The notes: generated by a model not told the origin, from the letters alone. 64,000 nucleotides of DNA from Lonicera japonica (GCA_021464415.1 CM038464.1:56037328-56101327), one strand, 5' to 3'. Shown: positions 1 to 11,154, counted from the first letter of the stretch. A program made the numbers and translations.

Positions 1-180
1 AGGATATTTAGTCTATAAATACGTCTCTTTTACACAACTTTTTTTGTTTGTTTAGTAAAACAAACTGGCGACTCTTATTCTTTTCAAACCTAATTCCAAA
101 GCAACAACGGAATCGCTGCCCACGAGGACCCCCCGGGCGTCGAGGACGCGAGTTCTCATACCGGCCCAAGTTGATAAAGA
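1..180 (+). mobile_element. LTR end and primer-binding-site-like motif of a Tat-type Gypsy element (partial)
   Basis: The first 62 bases end in AAAACA and are followed, after three bases, by TGGCGACTCTT at 66-76. A motif starting TGGCGACTC just behind an LTR is typical of plant Tat/Ogre-type Gypsy elements, where it pairs with a tRNA 3' end. The GC-rich stretch at 110-165 would be 5' leader. The left part of the element lies outside the window, so no second LTR or TSD can be checked. A related motif, inverted, occurs at 32701-32713 inside a solo LTR, so the motif could also lie inside the LTR here. Confidence 0.45.
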
Positions 181-851
181 TGGTAACTGGATTTAGCTTT
201 TTCTTTTAATAGGGTTTCTATATCCTTTTCTTGAGAGCATCTTTTTCTATTTATAGATCTGTATTTTGTGTTCCCTAAGATGGATTAGGTCACCAGTGAA
301 ATGACCATCCGGGGCATACCTTATAGCCCCCGTGGCATTCATCCCCTCTTTCCACATGTTGGAGGGACAGTTGTTGTAACTAACTTCTTTGCACTTTACA
401 CGTGTCACTTTGTCATTCGTTCGTGCAGTAATCATTCATCGTGCGATATCATCCGTGGGTGTCATTTTCTCATTAGTGAGCAGGCTTGTGTCGGTATATT
501 CTCTGTCTGTATGTTGGAAACCTTTCTTAAGTTGATTGTCGCTTTTTACTCGGTAAATATTGTATACAGTCTCTCACGTTGTTAAGCCTCATCCGTGGTC
601 CTTTTCATCTTTTATGATAATTGAGCCTCGTCCTCCTCATTCGGCCCACAAGGAGATGTTAATACCAACTCGGCCCATAAAAGAATGCTTAGAATTATGC
701 TCCCACAGGAAGCTATTTAAAATATTGTATTAAAATTACAAAGCTTTTAACGTTTATTAGAATTTCGTTCCAAAACTCACTATAAAGGTATGTATATATT
801 AAACTTCACTTTATTTGATTGCTTTTAACATTATAAATTAAATTTACATTA

Positions 852-892
<41 letters not shown>

Positions 893-1373
893 CTTATTTG
901 TTTATTTATAATTATGTTTAATATTTTTTAAAAAATTAAATATATTGTACATGTGACTCAATAAAACATTCATATTAATTAATTTATTTTTACTCTTTTC
1001 GTTGTTATATAATATATTATTTATGTGAGTGGTATATTATTATTCGGTATTGTGATAAAACATTCATGTTATACATCATCGAGCTATATATCTATTATTT
1101 ATATAAGTGTTAAATTATTATTTGGTGCTGCGCATAATAAAACAATACGTTTAATAAAATTAACTATCTACCAATTCAAAAAACTTAATAAGAATGTATT
1201 ACTCTCTTATATATTTATTCAAGAGTATGCTTTTGACAAAAAAAAAGTCGCTTGGCCACCTATGTACTAAAAAAATTCATTGCGGACCGATTCTATGATA
1301 TTCTTATAATTATCAATTGAATTTTACACTTGATATTATGTTTTGTTTATTTGTTATAATCAAGCATTAAAAC
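181..1373. other. AT-rich non-coding stretch with (TA)n microsatellite
   Basis: No convincing coding sequence. Short open frames at 301-585 and 1025-1270 show no recognisable domain. A (TA)n tract occupies about 856-887. The part up to about 700 has somewhat higher GC and may still be leader of the element at the left edge. Confidence 0.5.
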
Positions 1374-1404
1374 CACGTGCGACGCACGTGAACAAAAACT
1401 CTAA
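1374..1404 (+). mobile_element. Helitron-like 3' terminus
   Basis: A 7-bp stem (CACGTGC / GCACGTG) with a 3-base loop at 1374-1390 is followed 10 bases later by CTAA at 1401-1404. A short GC-rich hairpin about 10 bases before a terminal CTRR is the hallmark of a Helitron 3' end. The 5' TC end was not located, so element length is unknown. Confidence 0.45.
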
Positions 1405-1559
1405 AAGAATATATATAAATGAAGGGTGCTTTTAGGTAAATAGAAAGAAGCATTCTTATATATTTTGAAATATGCAGACTTATATATAATTTTCTAAAAG
1501 GAATCCTTTTGCTTCTGGGGCTTTTTTTTTATAAATGACAAATCCCACATTTTTATAAA

Positions 1560-2670
1560 GCACACATATAAAAGTGGTTGTGCATATATATAAGTGGTCA
1601 TCTTTTCAAGGTGGCTTAACCATTATTACTCCCCTAAAACAATGTGCAACACCTCCATTGTGGCTTAACCACTACATGTTAATTAACAACAACATGATAA
1701 ATAAAGAATGTTCCTTAAAAGGTCCCGAGGTATTTTGGGTAAGATTAATGTTGAATTTATTAAGGGTCCCTTTGGTTATGTTGTCCTTTCAAAATTTGAA
1801 TTAATTAGATAGTTTACAATTGGGCAATTTAGTACGATTTTTATACTTATTTGTGTTTATTAGTGAGATTTAATAATTGTTAATATGATAATTTAAATTG
1901 ATTCATGAAGACTCAATCAAATTATGTCATTTCAAGTAAAACTTAAGTTTGCTTAATTAATTTTAGAACTAAAATCACTCCAAGTCCATGTATCGAAGAG
2001 ATCTGGTGTCTACACTTACAGTTGATGCATCTAAACAAAATTTAAATAACATAAAGAAAATTAGAACATATTTTTATTATAATATTGGGAGTTTCTCATT
2101 TAAGTTGATCTTCCAAACACCACCATGAATTAGAATTAAATTACTTATAAATGTATAAATTTACAATTTTACAATTTTTTTTTATTGAAAGTAAACTATT
2201 TTAAAATTAGATAATTTATATAACCAAACATGCCCTTAACTAATTGACGTAATTTGTAAATTCCGAATCAACAAATTTTGGTGAACTGTATATAGAAGCT
2301 TAATAGTTCAAGTTAAGTTAATTGTTATATTTTATAGTTTAAAGATGCAAGTATTATATATATATGGTCTGTTTTTGATATGGATTAATTCTTACATGTT
2401 AATTATTTTATGATAAATTTTTAACATAAAAATATTTTAAAAATATTTTTTATGACATAAAATAATTATAAAAAAAAATCAATCTGGACAAACTGATTCG
2501 CATTTGATTTTAACCGTACATATATATATAGTATGGTGCAGTAAAAAAAAGGAAAAGGGCAAAATTGAATCCCCCAACGACCTGTGTCAGAAAAGTGGCA
2601 AAAGTGATTCCAATACCTTGGACTACTTCCAAACAACTTTGTTAGCAAATTAATTAACAAATAAATTAAT
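1560..2670. repeat. Array backbone block P1 and flank
   Basis: The segment around 1590-1720 (AAGTGGTCATC, then AAGGTGGCTTAACCATTA) recurs in diverged form at about 25605-25720, 37270-37450 and 40840-40950. It is one of the blocks that define the degenerate tandem array carrying the 76-residue genes. No coding potential is seen. The rest is AT-rich filler. Confidence 0.65.
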
Positions 2671-2677
2671 ATGCTTA

Positions 2678-3199
2678 GAGCATTTTTAATAGCAATATAT
2701 AAAATTAATGTATAAAAATATCTAGATTAATAAATAATTAATATTTGGTTGATAAAAAATTATTTTACACATAAATTATATACATTCTCATTTTTACTCC
2801 AATGGTTCATACTTATAATCTTGTATAAAATTATGATGCACCAATTATATGGAAACACATAAAATATATAATATTCAATATTTTTTATAAATATTTTTTA
2901 TTTATAATTAAATAGTCAAAGTGGGTATTGATTTAAAGATCTTGATGAGAAGAATTCAAATGTGCAAGTTTTATTTCAAAATATATTTTTAATTTTTAAT
3001 TATACTATTTTGAAGTTTTTGTAAAAAGTTGGAGAGAGAAAATAATGAAGTGGATATGTAAAATACACATTCATTTTACACAAAAGATGATGTGACATAT
3101 TTTACACAACACCATTAAAGCACCAAAAATTATACAAAATGTATAAATTTTACTCAAATTCTATATAGCATCATTTACACACGCCTATTGGAGATGCTT
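2678..3199. mobile_element. Harbinger/Tourist-type MITE
   Basis: Terminal inverted repeats GAGCATTTTTAATAG (left) and, read inward from the right, AAGCATCTCCAATAG. They are flanked by TTA on both sides (2675-2677 and 3200-3202), the usual 3-bp target duplication of PIF/Harbinger elements. The 522-bp interior is AT-rich and non-coding. Confidence 0.65.
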
Positions 3200-3229
3200 T
3201 TAACCCTTTAATTAAGTTATCACCCTAAT

Positions 3230-3560
3230 CCACTCACTATTCAAAGCTATACGTCAAATGGCTTGTGGTACCATAAAGTTTGTCCATTGGTTATTTGTGG
3301 TGTAGGATAATTACAAGAATTACAACTTCCCCCCTTAAACCTTTTGGAGCCAATTGTATTCTATTTTTTTTAGTAACTCAAAAGTAATATTAATTGATTG
3401 AGAGGAGACGTGATGTGCTCCTATTCACTCATTACTAAGATTATATTTATTTTTCTTAAATATATTAAACTTTAAAGTGCTTGCATGTCCAACCAATATA
3501 CATCTATTGAAAGAAATTGAATAACGGAGAGGAGATAAGGTAGAATAGTTTTATATTCTC
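3230..3560. repeat. Array backbone block P2
   Basis: Aligns by eye to 26740-27110: both hold ACCATAAA-TTTGTCCATT, TTTTGGAGC(C/T)AATT, ACTCAAAAGTAAT followed by GAGGAGAC, and GTCCAACCAATAT in the same order. This is further evidence that gene copies 1 and 3 lie in duplicated units. Non-coding. Confidence 0.65.
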
Positions 3561-3895
3561 AAACTTGATAGAAATAATATTGAATTACACCATCTTGTCA
3601 TAAATTAAAATTTTATATTTAACTTTAACGCATTATTCAAAATACATCATGTTACCTAATCTACCTGAAAACCGCGAGTAAACTAAATTGATCCAATTTC
3701 TTTAACTTTTTAATATATGATTTAAAACTATATGTATACATACACATACATATATGTGTGTATATATATAATTGTTTGCTAATTAATATTATAATCACTA
3801 AGATAATAAATTTTCTATTCAAGTAATGACGTATTTTTTTTTGAGTGTGTTTAAATATATAACATTTTGAAAAGAAAGATATATATATATATATA

Positions 3896-4299
3896 GGGTA
3901 ATTTTCTGGTGCGCATTACTGTTGCGCACCAGTCCGTACGCATTGGGCGTTTTGGCCCGCTTCCCGATGAATTTTTTTGATGAAATTTTGTGGGGATGTT
4001 TTTCATCGTGTGTAGAACATCTCCACCAAATTTCATCAAAAAATTCAACCGGGAAGTAGGTTAACTACGTGATTGAAAAAAACTGGTCCAGAAATAGATA
4101 TATAAAATCCAGTTTTTTTCAATCACGTAGTTAACCTACTTCCCTGTTGAATTTTTTGATGAAATTTGGTGGAGATGTTCTAAACACGATGAAAAACATC
4201 CCCACAAAATTTCATCAAAAAATTCCATCGGGAAGCGGGCCAAAACGCCCAATGCGTACGGACTGGTGCGCAACAGTAATGCGCACCAGAAAGGGACTG
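3896..4299. mobile_element. Fold-back MITE with about 183-bp arms, inserted in (TA)n
   Basis: Left arm 3903-4086 and right arm 4109-4292 are near-perfect inverted copies around a 22-base loop (4087-4108). The element sits between (AT)n tracts on both sides. The ends read TTTCTGGTGCGC, with GCGCACCAGTCCGTACG a little further in. Elements with related ends lie at 32195-32343 and 56939-57088, also in microsatellites. The interior encodes nothing; the open frames here are mirror images of one another. Confidence 0.85.
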
Positions 4300-4334
4300 T
4301 ATATATATATATATATATATATTTGGAGGAACAA

Positions 4335-4492
4335 GAAACTTAGAACCTTTGAGGAGAGGGTTAGCCCAGTGGTAAGCAACCTCCACCCTTATTTTGAGAT
4401 AAGGGGTTCGACTCATGGGGTGGGAGGAGAGAGTTTTTCTTTATTTGTAGGATTAAGGAGAGAGACTTAGACATCCCTTAATTTATATATAT
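4335..4492 (+). mobile_element. tRNA-derived SINE
   Basis: An A-box-like TTAGCCCAGTGGTAAG at about 4361 and a B-box-like GGGGTTCGACTCA at about 4404 have the spacing of a pol III promoter. They are followed by a non-tRNA body (GGATTAAGGAGAGAGACTTAG) and an AT-rich tail at about 4480-4500. This is the structure of a plant tRNA-derived SINE. It is not an intact tRNA, since no cloverleaf is kept. Confidence 0.7.
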
Positions 4493-4499
4493 ATATATA

Positions 4500-5520
4500 A
4501 AAAAAACCCCTTAGAACTTACCCGAATCAACGTGAGAACTAATGGGTTGGCTGGGTTCAATTGGTTTTTCATTTCTTTTCTTTTTTTCTGCTTTGAAAAC
4601 CAGAACTAAGCTACAGTAGTTCTATTTCATTTTACCTTCGAACTGACCTAATCCGACCCACATATATACCTCTAAACTTGGTGCAATGTAAATTAAATAC
4701 TTTGTGAAATCTACATTTAAAATGCATAATTCATACCAATAAATGGGCTAAAACCTAATTTACTATTTTTCTTTCTCCCCTCCAGTTTTAATATGCAATT
4801 TTAATTTTTAAGTATTGTCCATATATTTTTAGCTAATGTTGGAATTCAATATTATTTATTTTCTTCTTTTTCTAGAGTTTTTTCATTTAATTTAATTTTT
4901 AAAAAACTTTACCTAATATGCCCCTTTTCATGTTTACAGTGCATTGGTTCACCATTTTAGTTACTACCCATTTTTAATTATAGGACAATAGTCATTGTTT
5001 TATGTTTTAGTCTCTGCTGTAAATTGTGTACATCTGTCAATACGTACACTATTTATTGAAAAAGCAACGGAAAAGCGTAATCTTTTATTGTGTTTACTTA
5101 TTTCCATTTTCATCCATTACACTCAACAAGTCCTCTACCGATGGATTAATTTTAATGTTATTTCAATCCAATTTTGTGCACTAAAAATGTTAGACGTTTC
5201 GAATGTGTGAAGGGCCTGTACTACTTTTTGAATGTTACAGGAGCAATTTTTAGAATACTCTTAAAAATCATTTTTCGATCAAATTACTCAAACCGGCTAA
5301 CTTCGTTTAGATTGGTTTACAAGCACGTGTATGAAATAATGTATAATATATCACGTACGATAATAAATATATCTTATTTTTAATTGTTGATCGTTAACTT
5401 TAAATTTTAGTAAATGCAATTTTTGCAATGTACCATATTTGCATATACAATTTTATTATTTTCTTGGATCTTCCATTTATATATGTTGGGCTTGTGGATG
5501 CAACCATACAAAGTTGGGGG
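4500..5520. repeat. Array backbone downstream of gene copy 1 (unit 1)
   Basis: Parallel to 14591-15300 (unit 2) and in part to 27960-28060 (unit 3). Shared landmarks are CTCCAGTTTTA-TATGCAATT, TTTACA(G/A)TGCATTGGTTCACC, the TACACTCAACAA-TCCTCTACCGA run, and TTGGATCT(T/C)CCATTTAT. The homology to unit 2 breaks near 5520 and resumes near 8530, so the roughly 3 kb between them were inserted. No gene is seen. Confidence 0.7.
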
Positions 5521-6826
5521 CCAGAAATGTCAGAGGAAGTTTCGACGGTCCATTTGCTTATATATGGTGATAATTTATATCGTGTGTCCCTCTATCATAT
5601 CCTAGATGCAAGATGGTTCATTTAGAGTTGCTAGTACATTTACAAGAAATCAGACAAAAGAATTGTGTGACTAGCTAGGAAATGCTACAGATAAGCATTG
5701 TTCTTACACGTTTGTCTGTGAAATAAGGATTCTATAAGGTTCGGGAATTATATTACGGATTAGGAAGGTGTAGGCACCCATTCTACCCTTTTGGTCTCTA
5801 GTGGTCATATATATTTTATTCTATGTTGGAAAACTTGTATGTCTTTATTCGATTTTTTACTGCTTTCTGGAAATGTCTTATTGAAAACTTGATTTGAAAA
5901 AATTGGGAGAATGGATGAAAACCTTGTATTACTGGACCCAATGTTTTCTATTTTGTCACAGTCGGATTACTAGTAACAAATTTATCTTATCAATTTGAAA
6001 ATGAGAGATTGATTCGGTATAGTTTCATCAGATAACTATACTAAATTATCTCATTTATTGGTTTTGAATCTTTAAAAAATTGTGGATCTTATCGAAAATC
6101 ATTTAATATGTAATTATACCCTTGAGGGGAATGTATTAGGTATATCACAGTCTTTGTGGAAGATGTGATATTTTTGAACAATATTCCTACATAAAACTGA
6201 TCGGTCCGGGTTTTGAAAAGTTTGTTCCAAACGATAGTTGAGTCTTACTTATTATGTTTTTGAAAAGGTTTTTTTTTCCTAGCATTTTAAAGAGATAATA
6301 CCTAAAGCAGCAGAATATCGGTAATTTAACAATTAATTTATCTAACTAGAAATGGATAGAACAACAGTTATAACAGGTCTACATTACGAGTAACCTAAAC
6401 ACGTTTGCAGATATATAATTCAATTTAAAGAGAGATTCAAATGATTATATTCCCCGACTATAATATATAATAAGAGAGAAATAAAGTGAGGCAGATAAAC
6501 TTTCGGCGTTGACTTGCTTCTTCTCTTAAGATATTTTCGGCGATTCGATATATATTAGAATATAACACTTGGGGTATCGAGACTAGATTCGAGATTCTTT
6601 TCAAAAATTAAAAGTATGCTTTGAAAAAGGCTTGAAGATTGAAAATATGAGAGATAATAAGGATTTTTTTATGTCAAACGGTCTCTTTAAGTCCATGGGG
6701 TGTAAGGGTATTAATTTATATTACTCATGAGGATTTGTCGTGCGACAAATTGACCAAAAGTCAATATGCCATGCTACAAATTGACCAAAAGTCAACTTAT
6801 CGTGTTACAAATTAATGATTTGTCAT

Positions 6827-7516
6827 CAGGTGCAGAACCAGGGGGATATGAGGGTTTCAGCACAGGGAAATTTTTTAAAAAACCTACTAACACTTGTAAA
6901 TAAAAAAATAAAAAATAAAAATTAGTATAAGCCTACCCTTTGCTAAGTTTTAGCCTACCCCTTAACCCAGCTCAAATATTATAAGCCCACTACTCAGGAT
7001 GTTCGTGTATTGAGATCTCAACTAATGCATTACAAGCTTGATATTGCTTGTGAGCCCGAATTTTATAAGCTTTTTATCCTTATCGAGTTATTCCAAAAAC
7101 TAATTTTGGGAAGAAAGTTGGAGGATTATACTATGCTTGACAAATTAATTTGTCTTGTATTGACTCTTTCTATTTCTACGGCAAGTACAGAAAGAGCATT
7201 TTCCAGTATGAAAAATATCAAAACAAATATATGCAACTCAATAGGGGATGTAGTTCTTGCCGATTGCATGTTGCCGAATATAAAGCAAGACCTTGATTCA
7301 CAAATTGATTTAGAGTTTGTAATAGATGAATTCGAATAATTAAAAACTCGCCGAGTTCAACTTTGTTAAATACTTTTCGTTATGTATGAATTTAAATATT
7401 TAAATTATGCTATTAAATTTTCTTTTCATTATATGGTTATACTTTCAATTTTTTAATGATTTTGTTTATCTATTACTATTAGCCCACCTCTCGGAAGAAT
7501 TTTGGATCCGCCTCTG
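6827..7516 (+). mobile_element. Internally deleted hAT element
   Basis: The left end CAGGTGCAGAACCAGG and right end (inverted) CAGAGGCGGATCC are typical hAT termini. The flanks are TTTGTCAT (6819-6826) and TTTGTCCT (7517-7524), an 8-bp target duplication with one mismatch. The 690-bp element keeps only the C-terminal end of the transposase. It lies inside a Tat-type LTR, so it is younger than that LTR. Confidence 0.85.
7004..7339 (+). pseudogene. hAT transposase C-terminal dimerisation domain fragment
   Basis: An open frame of about 110 codons ends in a natural TAA. It contains the hAT dimerisation signature: a hydrophobic helix, then TLSISTASTERAFSSMKNIK and a helix with LPNIKQDL near the end. 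This matches the extreme C terminus of the plant hAT group annotated as TTF-type zinc finger / DUF4371 transposases. The zinc finger, catalytic core and start are missing, so it cannot catalyse transposition. It is bounded by the hAT ends at 6827 and 7516. Confidence 0.8.
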
Positions 7517-7660
7517 TTTGTCCTATTACAAATTGGTGATTTGTCGTACTACAAACTCCTCCTGTGTGCACATTACTGTGCTAGTGAGCTCTGGACTCGA
7601 TGTGAACTCATTGGGAGTTTTAGGATTCTTGCGAGAATCGCAAATTGGAGTGTCTACACA

Positions 7661-8306
7661 AGGCCAATTACAAATTATGAGGCACCATTAATTGAGTCAA
7701 TCGATTTGATAGATTGTATTTTAAGTAACCGCTTTGTGCTAATATTCCTCTTCAAATTCTTCATGTTCATTAATGATACTATTATTATGATTGCTTTTGT
7801 TTGGGCTATCATGGATTTGTAGCTAGAGATCGAACCGGTTAGGTATTTGTTGAGATTGATGGATTGTTTCTCGGTTCAAGAAGGAGAATTGAATTGTCAA
7901 AGCCTAATTTTGTGCGTAGATCCAACAGTATCAGTAGGAATTGTTTTCTGATTTGGTTGATTACTTATTTGTTGAGAATGAAACAAATTAGAACCAGAGG
8001 ATCGAGGTCACTAAGCTTTTGCGCTCAATTCAAAAACAGCTCACGTGCTCTTGGAAAAAATAATTATTTACTTCATGTTTCCTTTTCTTTTTCTTATTGT
8101 ATATGGGTCTTTTATCTAACAACATGTTCTTGCAAATTAGTAGCAACTGGGCTTTCGTTTATAGTAAAAAAGTTAAAAAGACTAGGACCTTTGTGGCCCT
8201 CTCTAAAGTCTTAGTTTACTTTCTCTTGAAAATGCTTGATCTGATTCTTGTTGTATATATCAAATACTTTTTTTGAGTTTTTCTTTATTTCCTTGTATAG
8301 TACGGA

Positions 8307-8345
<39 letters not shown>

Positions 8346-8404
8346 TGTGTGTAAGCGTCAAATTTGGTAATCGGTTATAAGTTTTTGGTAATGTGTTACA
8401 TGAA
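7661..8404. other. Unassigned insertion-derived sequence
   Basis: This stretch is absent from the paralogous unit 2, so it belongs to the roughly 3-kb insertion that includes the Tat-type LTR. Open frames at 7502-7822 and 7864-8214 show no recognised domain. A (TA)n tract lies at about 8310-8342. It could be leader or internal sequence of the LTR element, but nothing diagnostic is visible. Confidence 0.4.
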
Positions 8405-8407
8405 TAC

Positions 8408-8515
8408 ACATGATGGTTAGCCATAGGAAAATGGGGTTCCCGTGGCTCGAACCTGAGCGTGAAGTGAGGAAATCCATCCCTTTTTCTACTATACTAGCAC
8501 CCCATGTCAGATTTT
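8408..8515 (-). mobile_element. SINE-like pol III box fragment
   Basis: On the minus strand GGGTGCTAGTATAGTAG (A-box-like) precedes CAGGTTCGAGCCACGGG (B-box-like). The plus strand shows the complement CCCGTGGCTCGAACCTG at 8441-8457. The spacing resembles a tRNA-derived SINE head. No full tRNA fold is present. It marks the right edge of the insertion in unit 1. Confidence 0.45.
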
Positions 8516-8838
8516 ATTTTATTTTTTTTCAAATTCAGTATGTGTTGTTTCACCAAATTTGTGTTAAGATGATTAGAAGTAAATTAAATAGGGAACTACA
8601 AAACAAGAATCGAAGTACCATTAAATGAAACAAACAAGTACATATCTTTTAATCACAAAGACATTCACAATATATTACAAGGGTCAAATGAAAACTAGAG
8701 CTGAAAAAAACTACGTTTTGCACACATTAATACAAACTAAACCTATCTTACTCGATGAAACTCACAAATGAGACATAAGCAAACATTAAAAAAACAATGC
8801 GGGAACTCTTGAATTCCAATTTCTTGTAATTTCAAAGT

Positions 8839-9069
8839 TTACTGATTAATGTCACCTTTCATTTCCACTGAGCTCCCGGTGGAATCAGAGGGCAGAACGC
8901 CACTCGGGTAAACTTTCTTAATTTTATTTTGTTTAGTTTTGCTAACACTTTTTTCTTCGTTGCCAACTTTCCCGATTCTCGCTCCCTCCTCTTCCATTTT
9001 CTTTAGTTTTTTCTTCTGAGCATTCTGTTGAACGTGAACATGAGCAAAACTCGCTCCAATTGACGACAT
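8839..9069 (-). CDS. 76-residue basic protein, array copy 1
   Basis: Function unknown; I do not recognise the family. The ATG at 9069 is chosen because copies 2 and 3 start at the same residue (MSSIGASFA); upstream extension would need a GTG start. The protein is 76 residues, Lys/Glu-rich in the middle (QKKKLKKMEEEGAR) and ends with a conserved block (IKKVYPSGVLPSDST) followed by a variable tail. There is no signal peptide or membrane segment, and residues 15-30 could form a charged helix. All three paralogues are exactly 76 residues with substitutions only, which argues for purifying selection. A TATA box lies 111 bp upstream. Single exon. Alternatives are a peptide precursor or a small regulatory protein. 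Confidence 0.75.
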   Translation of the reverse strand: MSSIGASFAHVHVQQNAQKKKLKKMEEEGARIGKVGNEEKSVSKTKQNKIKKVYPSGVLPSDSTGSSVEMKGDINQ

Positions 9070-9180
9070 GGCTTGAATATTTAACACACAAATAAAAAAA
9101 TAATATATTATAACTGTGAATGCTAGCTAGATTGAATTAGACAGAAACTTGGATATGGAATCGAAGTCCCTGAGGAGGGA

Positions 9181-9190
9181 ATTTATAGGG
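9181..9190 (-). promoter_or_regulatory. TATA box of 76-residue gene copy 1
   Basis: Minus-strand CCTATAAATTCCC, 111 bp upstream of the ATG at 9069. The same element, with adjoining GGAATTTATAGGG on the plus strand and a preceding GAGGAGG, occurs at 16004 and 28644, each 108 bp from its ATG. Confidence 0.7.
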
Positions 9191-9199
9191 AACAATGTA

Positions 9200-10294
9200 G
9201 GTTTTGTGAGCAAGCAAGCTATCACCACTAATTAACAATGGTGAGGGTCGGGTACATTTAAACTTTATATTATTTAATTATTTGGCAAAACTTTTAAGGC
9301 GGCTCACTTATGCGATAGCCACTACTACAGATCAACTTAATTACCCATTTTTCGTATTTTATTTTTCATACAAAATAGTTGTAACGCTGATTAAATAAAA
9401 GAAAGGCCGATAAAATATTAAATGTGCGATGACATTAAGTCATTTGAGTTGTGTCATATTATGTTGTACAAAATTTTTTATCTAAAAATAAATAAACCTA
9501 GTATTTTTCTTACCTCGCAAAAAAAAAAAATGAATAGATGTGTGCCAAATCAGCAATTATATCAGAATGGATATAATTGTGCTTGCATGTGTAGTTGGAT
9601 AATAATGTGTGTCACTCTTTTAATCTAATTCTATTTAATGGGGTTTATTTCGACGGTTAATGAATGATTTTTTCTATTAAACTTGGTGGAGATGATTTCT
9701 ATGATGGGTAAACCATCTCTGTAAAATTTCATTAAGCGGGTGAGATAATAATCTAAAATTTTAATGGTTGAAAATGAAAATATTTATCATATTTTTGTTA
9801 CGCCAACATTTGGTTTGAATTTCTTGATGAAATTTTGTAGAAATGATTTACTCATTGTACATATTATCTCCACACAAATTTTGTGAAAAAAATCATCCAT
9901 TTAGTACTCAAACTAAACCCTATATATATATATTAAACATAATTGAACTGAAAAAAATAGAAAAAGAATCCAAGTCCAACAATTTGGTCAATTAGCCGAT
10001 AATACAAGTGGCTTACCATATATATATATATATATATTTGTTTTCTCATTAATGTAAGATCACTAAAATAATAAATTATCTATTGAAGTAATTAAGTGTT
10101 TTTAATTTTTTTAAGTGTGTTTCAATATAAAACATTTTGAAAAAGAAGAAGAAAAAACCTTAGGTCTTTTTGGGTAACCATGCTGGACTTAAACCTACCC
10201 GAATCAGCCTGAGAAATCGGTTTGGTTCAAATGGTTTTCTTCTTTAATTCTACACTACGTAAATTAGAACTAAACTATATATAGTAGTTCTGTT
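9200..10294. other. Upstream spacer of gene copy 1; array backbone
   Basis: The block at 9240-9310 (AACTTTATATTATTTAATTATTTGGCAAAACTTTTA, in pieces) matches 16075-16110 upstream of gene copy 2. The stretch 9650-9910 carries two diverged copies of a GATGAAATTTTGTNGAAATGAT-like motif that also appears in the fold-back element at 3896-4299. A (TA)n tract lies at about 10017-10038. No gene is seen. Confidence 0.5.
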
Positions 10295-10805
10295 TGTTGA
10301 GAATGGTTGACTCAAACCATTGATCCCACATGGAAAGATTGTAGAACTTAACATGGGTATATAAGTGGGAGAGAGTCTCCACATAGTAACGAGACCTTTT
10401 AAGATAAAACCCCACACCTGTGGCCTAAAGGTGTTTAAATTGGGGACAGTATCGTTATTATGTGCGCAGACTGGCGGGCTTGGTTGGTGTCCCGGGCACG
10501 ACCCAAGTGCCGGCAGGCACAACAAATCCACGGACTTGTAAAGCAGTACTGGTGGCTAGACTCGGTGGAGTCGGAAGAACTCGGTTGAGTCTAAGGTGAT
10601 AAGTCGCTACAAAAAGTGTCCGGGTAGCTCGACTTGGTGGAGCCTATGGTGGACTAGTTTGATCCAAGGTGGAGATTGTTGAGAATGGTTGACTCAAACC
10701 ATTGATCCCACATGGAAAGATTGTAGAACTTAACATGAGTATATAAGTGGGAGAGAGTCTCCACATAGTAACGAGGCCTTTTAAGATAAAACCCCACACC
10801 TGTGG
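10295..10805 (+). mobile_element. TRIM-like miniature LTR element
   Basis: Two direct repeats of 129 bp (10295-10423 and 10677-10805) differ at only about two positions. Both start TGTTGAGAATGG and contain TATATAAG. The second is preceded by CCAAGGTGGAGAT, a typical LTR-element polypurine tract. The 253-bp spacer has no coding capacity, which fits a terminal-repeat retrotransposon in miniature. The outer right boundary and TSD are not clean, because the sequence after the second repeat (GTACCCCGGGCCC) does not match that after the first. The paralogous unit 1 lacks this insertion near 4625. Confidence 0.7.
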
Positions 10806-10913
10806 TACCCCGGGCCCGTACGTTGTCCTACATTTACAACAGGATATTACATGTTTGAAATTTATATTTGAAATGCATAATTAATAAGCGTGAATGGGCT
10901 AAAACCTAATTTC

Positions 10914-11154
10914 TGTTGAAATAATAGAGAGAGAAAAAAAGAATCTTATTATTCAACTTATCTCCAATATGTGTAGGGGTTAGCTCTATTTATATTAAGA
11001 GCTAACCTCCTTACTTCTCTACATAATCAATGTGGGACAAATCCAATATATATACTATTAGGTAATCCCCCATTCATACCACAATTCCAATGTGGGATAA
11101 TTTGTATCTTCCAATATTAATTATGGACATCCAAATATTAATATTTTTATAACA
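10914..11154 (-). repeat. Copia 3' LTR
   Basis: 241 bp. On the plus strand it runs TGTTGAAATAATAG ... TTTTTATAACA; in the element's own orientation it starts TGTTATAAAA and ends TTTCAACA. Identical to the 14351-14590 copy except for about three differences. Confidence 0.93.

Larger units (their letters stand above)
5625..7660 (-). mobile_element. Tat-type Gypsy LTR block, interrupted by hAT
   Basis: Homologous along its length to the solo LTR at 32556-34265. Shared text includes GGGTTCGGGAA-TAT, TAGGCACC-ATTCT, GGTCTCTAGTG, the TTTGTCGTGCGACAAA-type palindromes, and a right end TTGGAGTGTCTACACA. Read on the minus strand, the LTR starts TGTGTAGACACTCC. A degenerate GAGTTGCTA at 5625 corresponds to GAGTCGTCA of the other copy. 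The hAT element at 6827-7516 splits it. Its left boundary is degraded. Confidence 0.65.

Noticed and set aside
3851..4470. Several open frames on both strands of the fold-back element
   Set aside because: They are mirror translations of the same inverted repeat and show no domain; the palindrome explains them.
4335..4492. tRNA gene (A and B box present)
   Set aside because: No acceptor stem or anticodon arm can be formed; non-tRNA body and AT tail indicate a SINE. The same applies to 8408-8515, 29190-29345 and 37880-37970.
7864..8214. 116-codon plus-strand frame as a host gene
   Set aside because: No domain, no conserved paralogue in other units, and it lies in inserted sequence.
8839..9069. 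CLE- or PIP-type secreted peptide precursor for the small genes because of the VYPSGVLPS text
   Set aside because: No signal peptide, and the spacing does not match the CLE dodecapeptide or SGP-rich PIP motif; similarity is superficial.
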